From positions 519,755 through 547,864 of the forward strand of contig BFEA01000400.1 in assembly GCA_003427395.1 (NCBI GenBank): a stretch of 28,110 nucleotides of DNA. The letters are read 5' to 3'. Under the pieces are notes generated by a model, which did no database searches, was not told where the DNA came from, and saw only the letters and a list, made by a program, of their open reading frames with translations. The position numbers and the translations under genes are program-made. The stretch comes from Chara braunii. Taxonomy: Eukaryota > Streptophyta > Charophyceae > Charales > Characeae. Below, one piece after another: positions 26,950 through 28,110 of the stretch (positions are counted from its first letter, which is position 1; each line of letters begins with the position of its first letter).

Positions 26950-28110
26950 ACGAATGCATAATAGAAACTATTGGAAAGAATAACGAAGGACGGAATATCC
27001 CTTTGTGTGTTTGGGACAACAAACTATTCCGGTTAGAACGTACCCGCCAATTCACACAGTGCGAGAGAACGACAAGCAGGTGAGGATTCAGTTTTAGCCT
27101 TTCGAAAAAGTCCACGTGTTTCTACGAAAAGGTGACGGCGAAAACTGAAATTGCAGAAACGTTCAGGTAGAAGTCGGTTCAAGTCGCAGGGAAATTCAGA
27201 GCCAATTAGAAATGGCCCCCAGGAGAAGAGGGAGGCAGAAAACATGGGGTCGGAGTTCTTTCCCGTTCAGGTAAGGTAGCAAGCAGTCCAAAGAAGTCGG
27301 GCACCCCGTGTCCATTTCTGTTTGTGGAACCCGGTGTTCCTCCTTCAGCAACCCCCCCCCCCCCCCTCACTCCTCCCCCCTCCCTAAATTTTCTCTCTTC
27401 TTCTAGTAGCGCTACTACTTGGTGAGGGCTATTTCTGGATGAATTTGGCCAAGAATTCTCCCTATATCAGTTCCACTAGATCTAGTGCGGAACTTTGGTC
27501 AGATCCAGTCCGAAATAGCACTCGGCAACGGTGGACCTCCTGTTCATAAAAACGAAACGCTATGGAGCTGCACGTAACGCACCCTCTTGTCTGCTTTTCG
27601 TGAATTTATCGCTTCCTTTTTTTTATCCACTTCCATCTGAACTCCCTTTTGAGCCTTCCCTCCCCTCCGATTATCGGTGGAAACAGCCCAAACGAAAAAC
27701 TTTTCGGTCTTTACCACCCACACGAGTAGCAAAACAGCAAAATGTGCGGCGTTTCCTTCTCCGGGTTCGCCAGTTTGCTGTGTTGCGTAGTCACACAGGG
27801 GGTGGCAAATTGGTTGATCCTAATTGAATGCCGATTTGCGAAATTGCCCATTTGCGGTGTCACACNATGAAAGTAGTTGATGGATGCCTGCAATTCTCTT
27901 CTGTGAGCTCACAGATTCTGGGGGGGGGGGAATTGCCACCCCCTGGAGAGGGGGTGCCAAATTGCTCAAACCCGTAGCCGTTCANGCCACTGACATTTGT
28001 CAACCAATTGAGAATTCCATGAGCCTACAGCTGGGTAAAGGCCCGAGCATGTTCTGTACCGGGTTGATTTGTTGGGGTGTATTCCCGGGCCCCTTCTGTC
28101 CTTTGGTAAT
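26945..28110. other. Intergenic DNA, no gene supported
   Basis: The region contains a C run (about 27351-27366) and a palindrome CACTAGATCTAGTG at 27474-27487. Near the end is a set of inverted words (GGGGGTGGCAAATT at 27798-27811, AATTGCCACCCCC at 27931-27943, GGGGGTGCCAAATT at 27950-27963) that can pair and may be a small MITE of about 145 bp. Ns occur at 27866 and 27985. The frame at 27531-27827 has no recognisable domain. Confidence 0.45.

Overview
The window looks like nuclear DNA of a repeat-rich eukaryote. There are no bacterial-style operons. It holds long simple-sequence repeats, a plant-type LINE with a zf-RVT zinc knuckle, a PLAT-lipoxygenase gene, a decayed DUF7869-type element and many diverged tandem duplications. 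A large-genome streptophyte alga such as a Chara-like charophyte would fit, but that is inference and no single marker proves it. The contig is also visibly imperfect. Two intact 38-bp Nextera mate-pair junction adapters (3475-3512 and 21990-22027) are embedded in it, each beside a sequence that is an identical copy of DNA elsewhere in the window, so at least two joins are chimeric. About 20 single Ns are scattered through it.

Layout. 1-1689: microsatellites, a candidate 775-bp terminal-inverted-repeat element and GC-rich repeat DNA. 1690-3474: an apparently identical second copy of LINE sequence from 16906-18690, ending at the first adapter. 3513-4071: GC-rich repeat, then a short coding-like remnant. 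About 4490-7560: a strongly diverged ribosomal-DNA-like segment in rDNA order, with a tentative LSU 3' part, a spacer and a well-supported SSU (18S) 5' part carrying large insertions. 7650-12440: nested, diverged tandem duplications (periods about 188, 742, 276 and 155 bp) with one small TATA-preceded ORF at 8911-9315. 12447-15435: a broken gene for a DUF7869-type protein (inferred RNase H-like fold) with a Ser-rich N-terminus and a possible small beta-barrel C-terminal module. 15720-16840: a duplicated 536-bp unit carrying the end of an unknown reading frame. 16906-19340: a 5'-truncated LINE on the minus strand. 19660-20215: an imperfect long inverted repeat. 20216-22775: spacer, GA repeats and the second adapter. 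22776-25285: an intronless PLAT-lipoxygenase with all five iron ligands and one frameshift. 25286-28110: tandem-repeat-rich intergenic DNA.

The most unusual signal is a 14-bp dyad, TCGGAT-NN-ATCCGA. It occurs at least seven times with perfect arms, plus four close variants, between 7753 and 16389. It lies on both sides of and inside the DUF7869 region and is otherwise almost absent from the window. The arms are kept while the 2-bp spacer varies, even between duplicated units. Together with the transposase-like domain this suggests an undescribed mobile element with internal protein-binding sites, now decayed. The lipoxygenase is the only gene that looks nearly intact.
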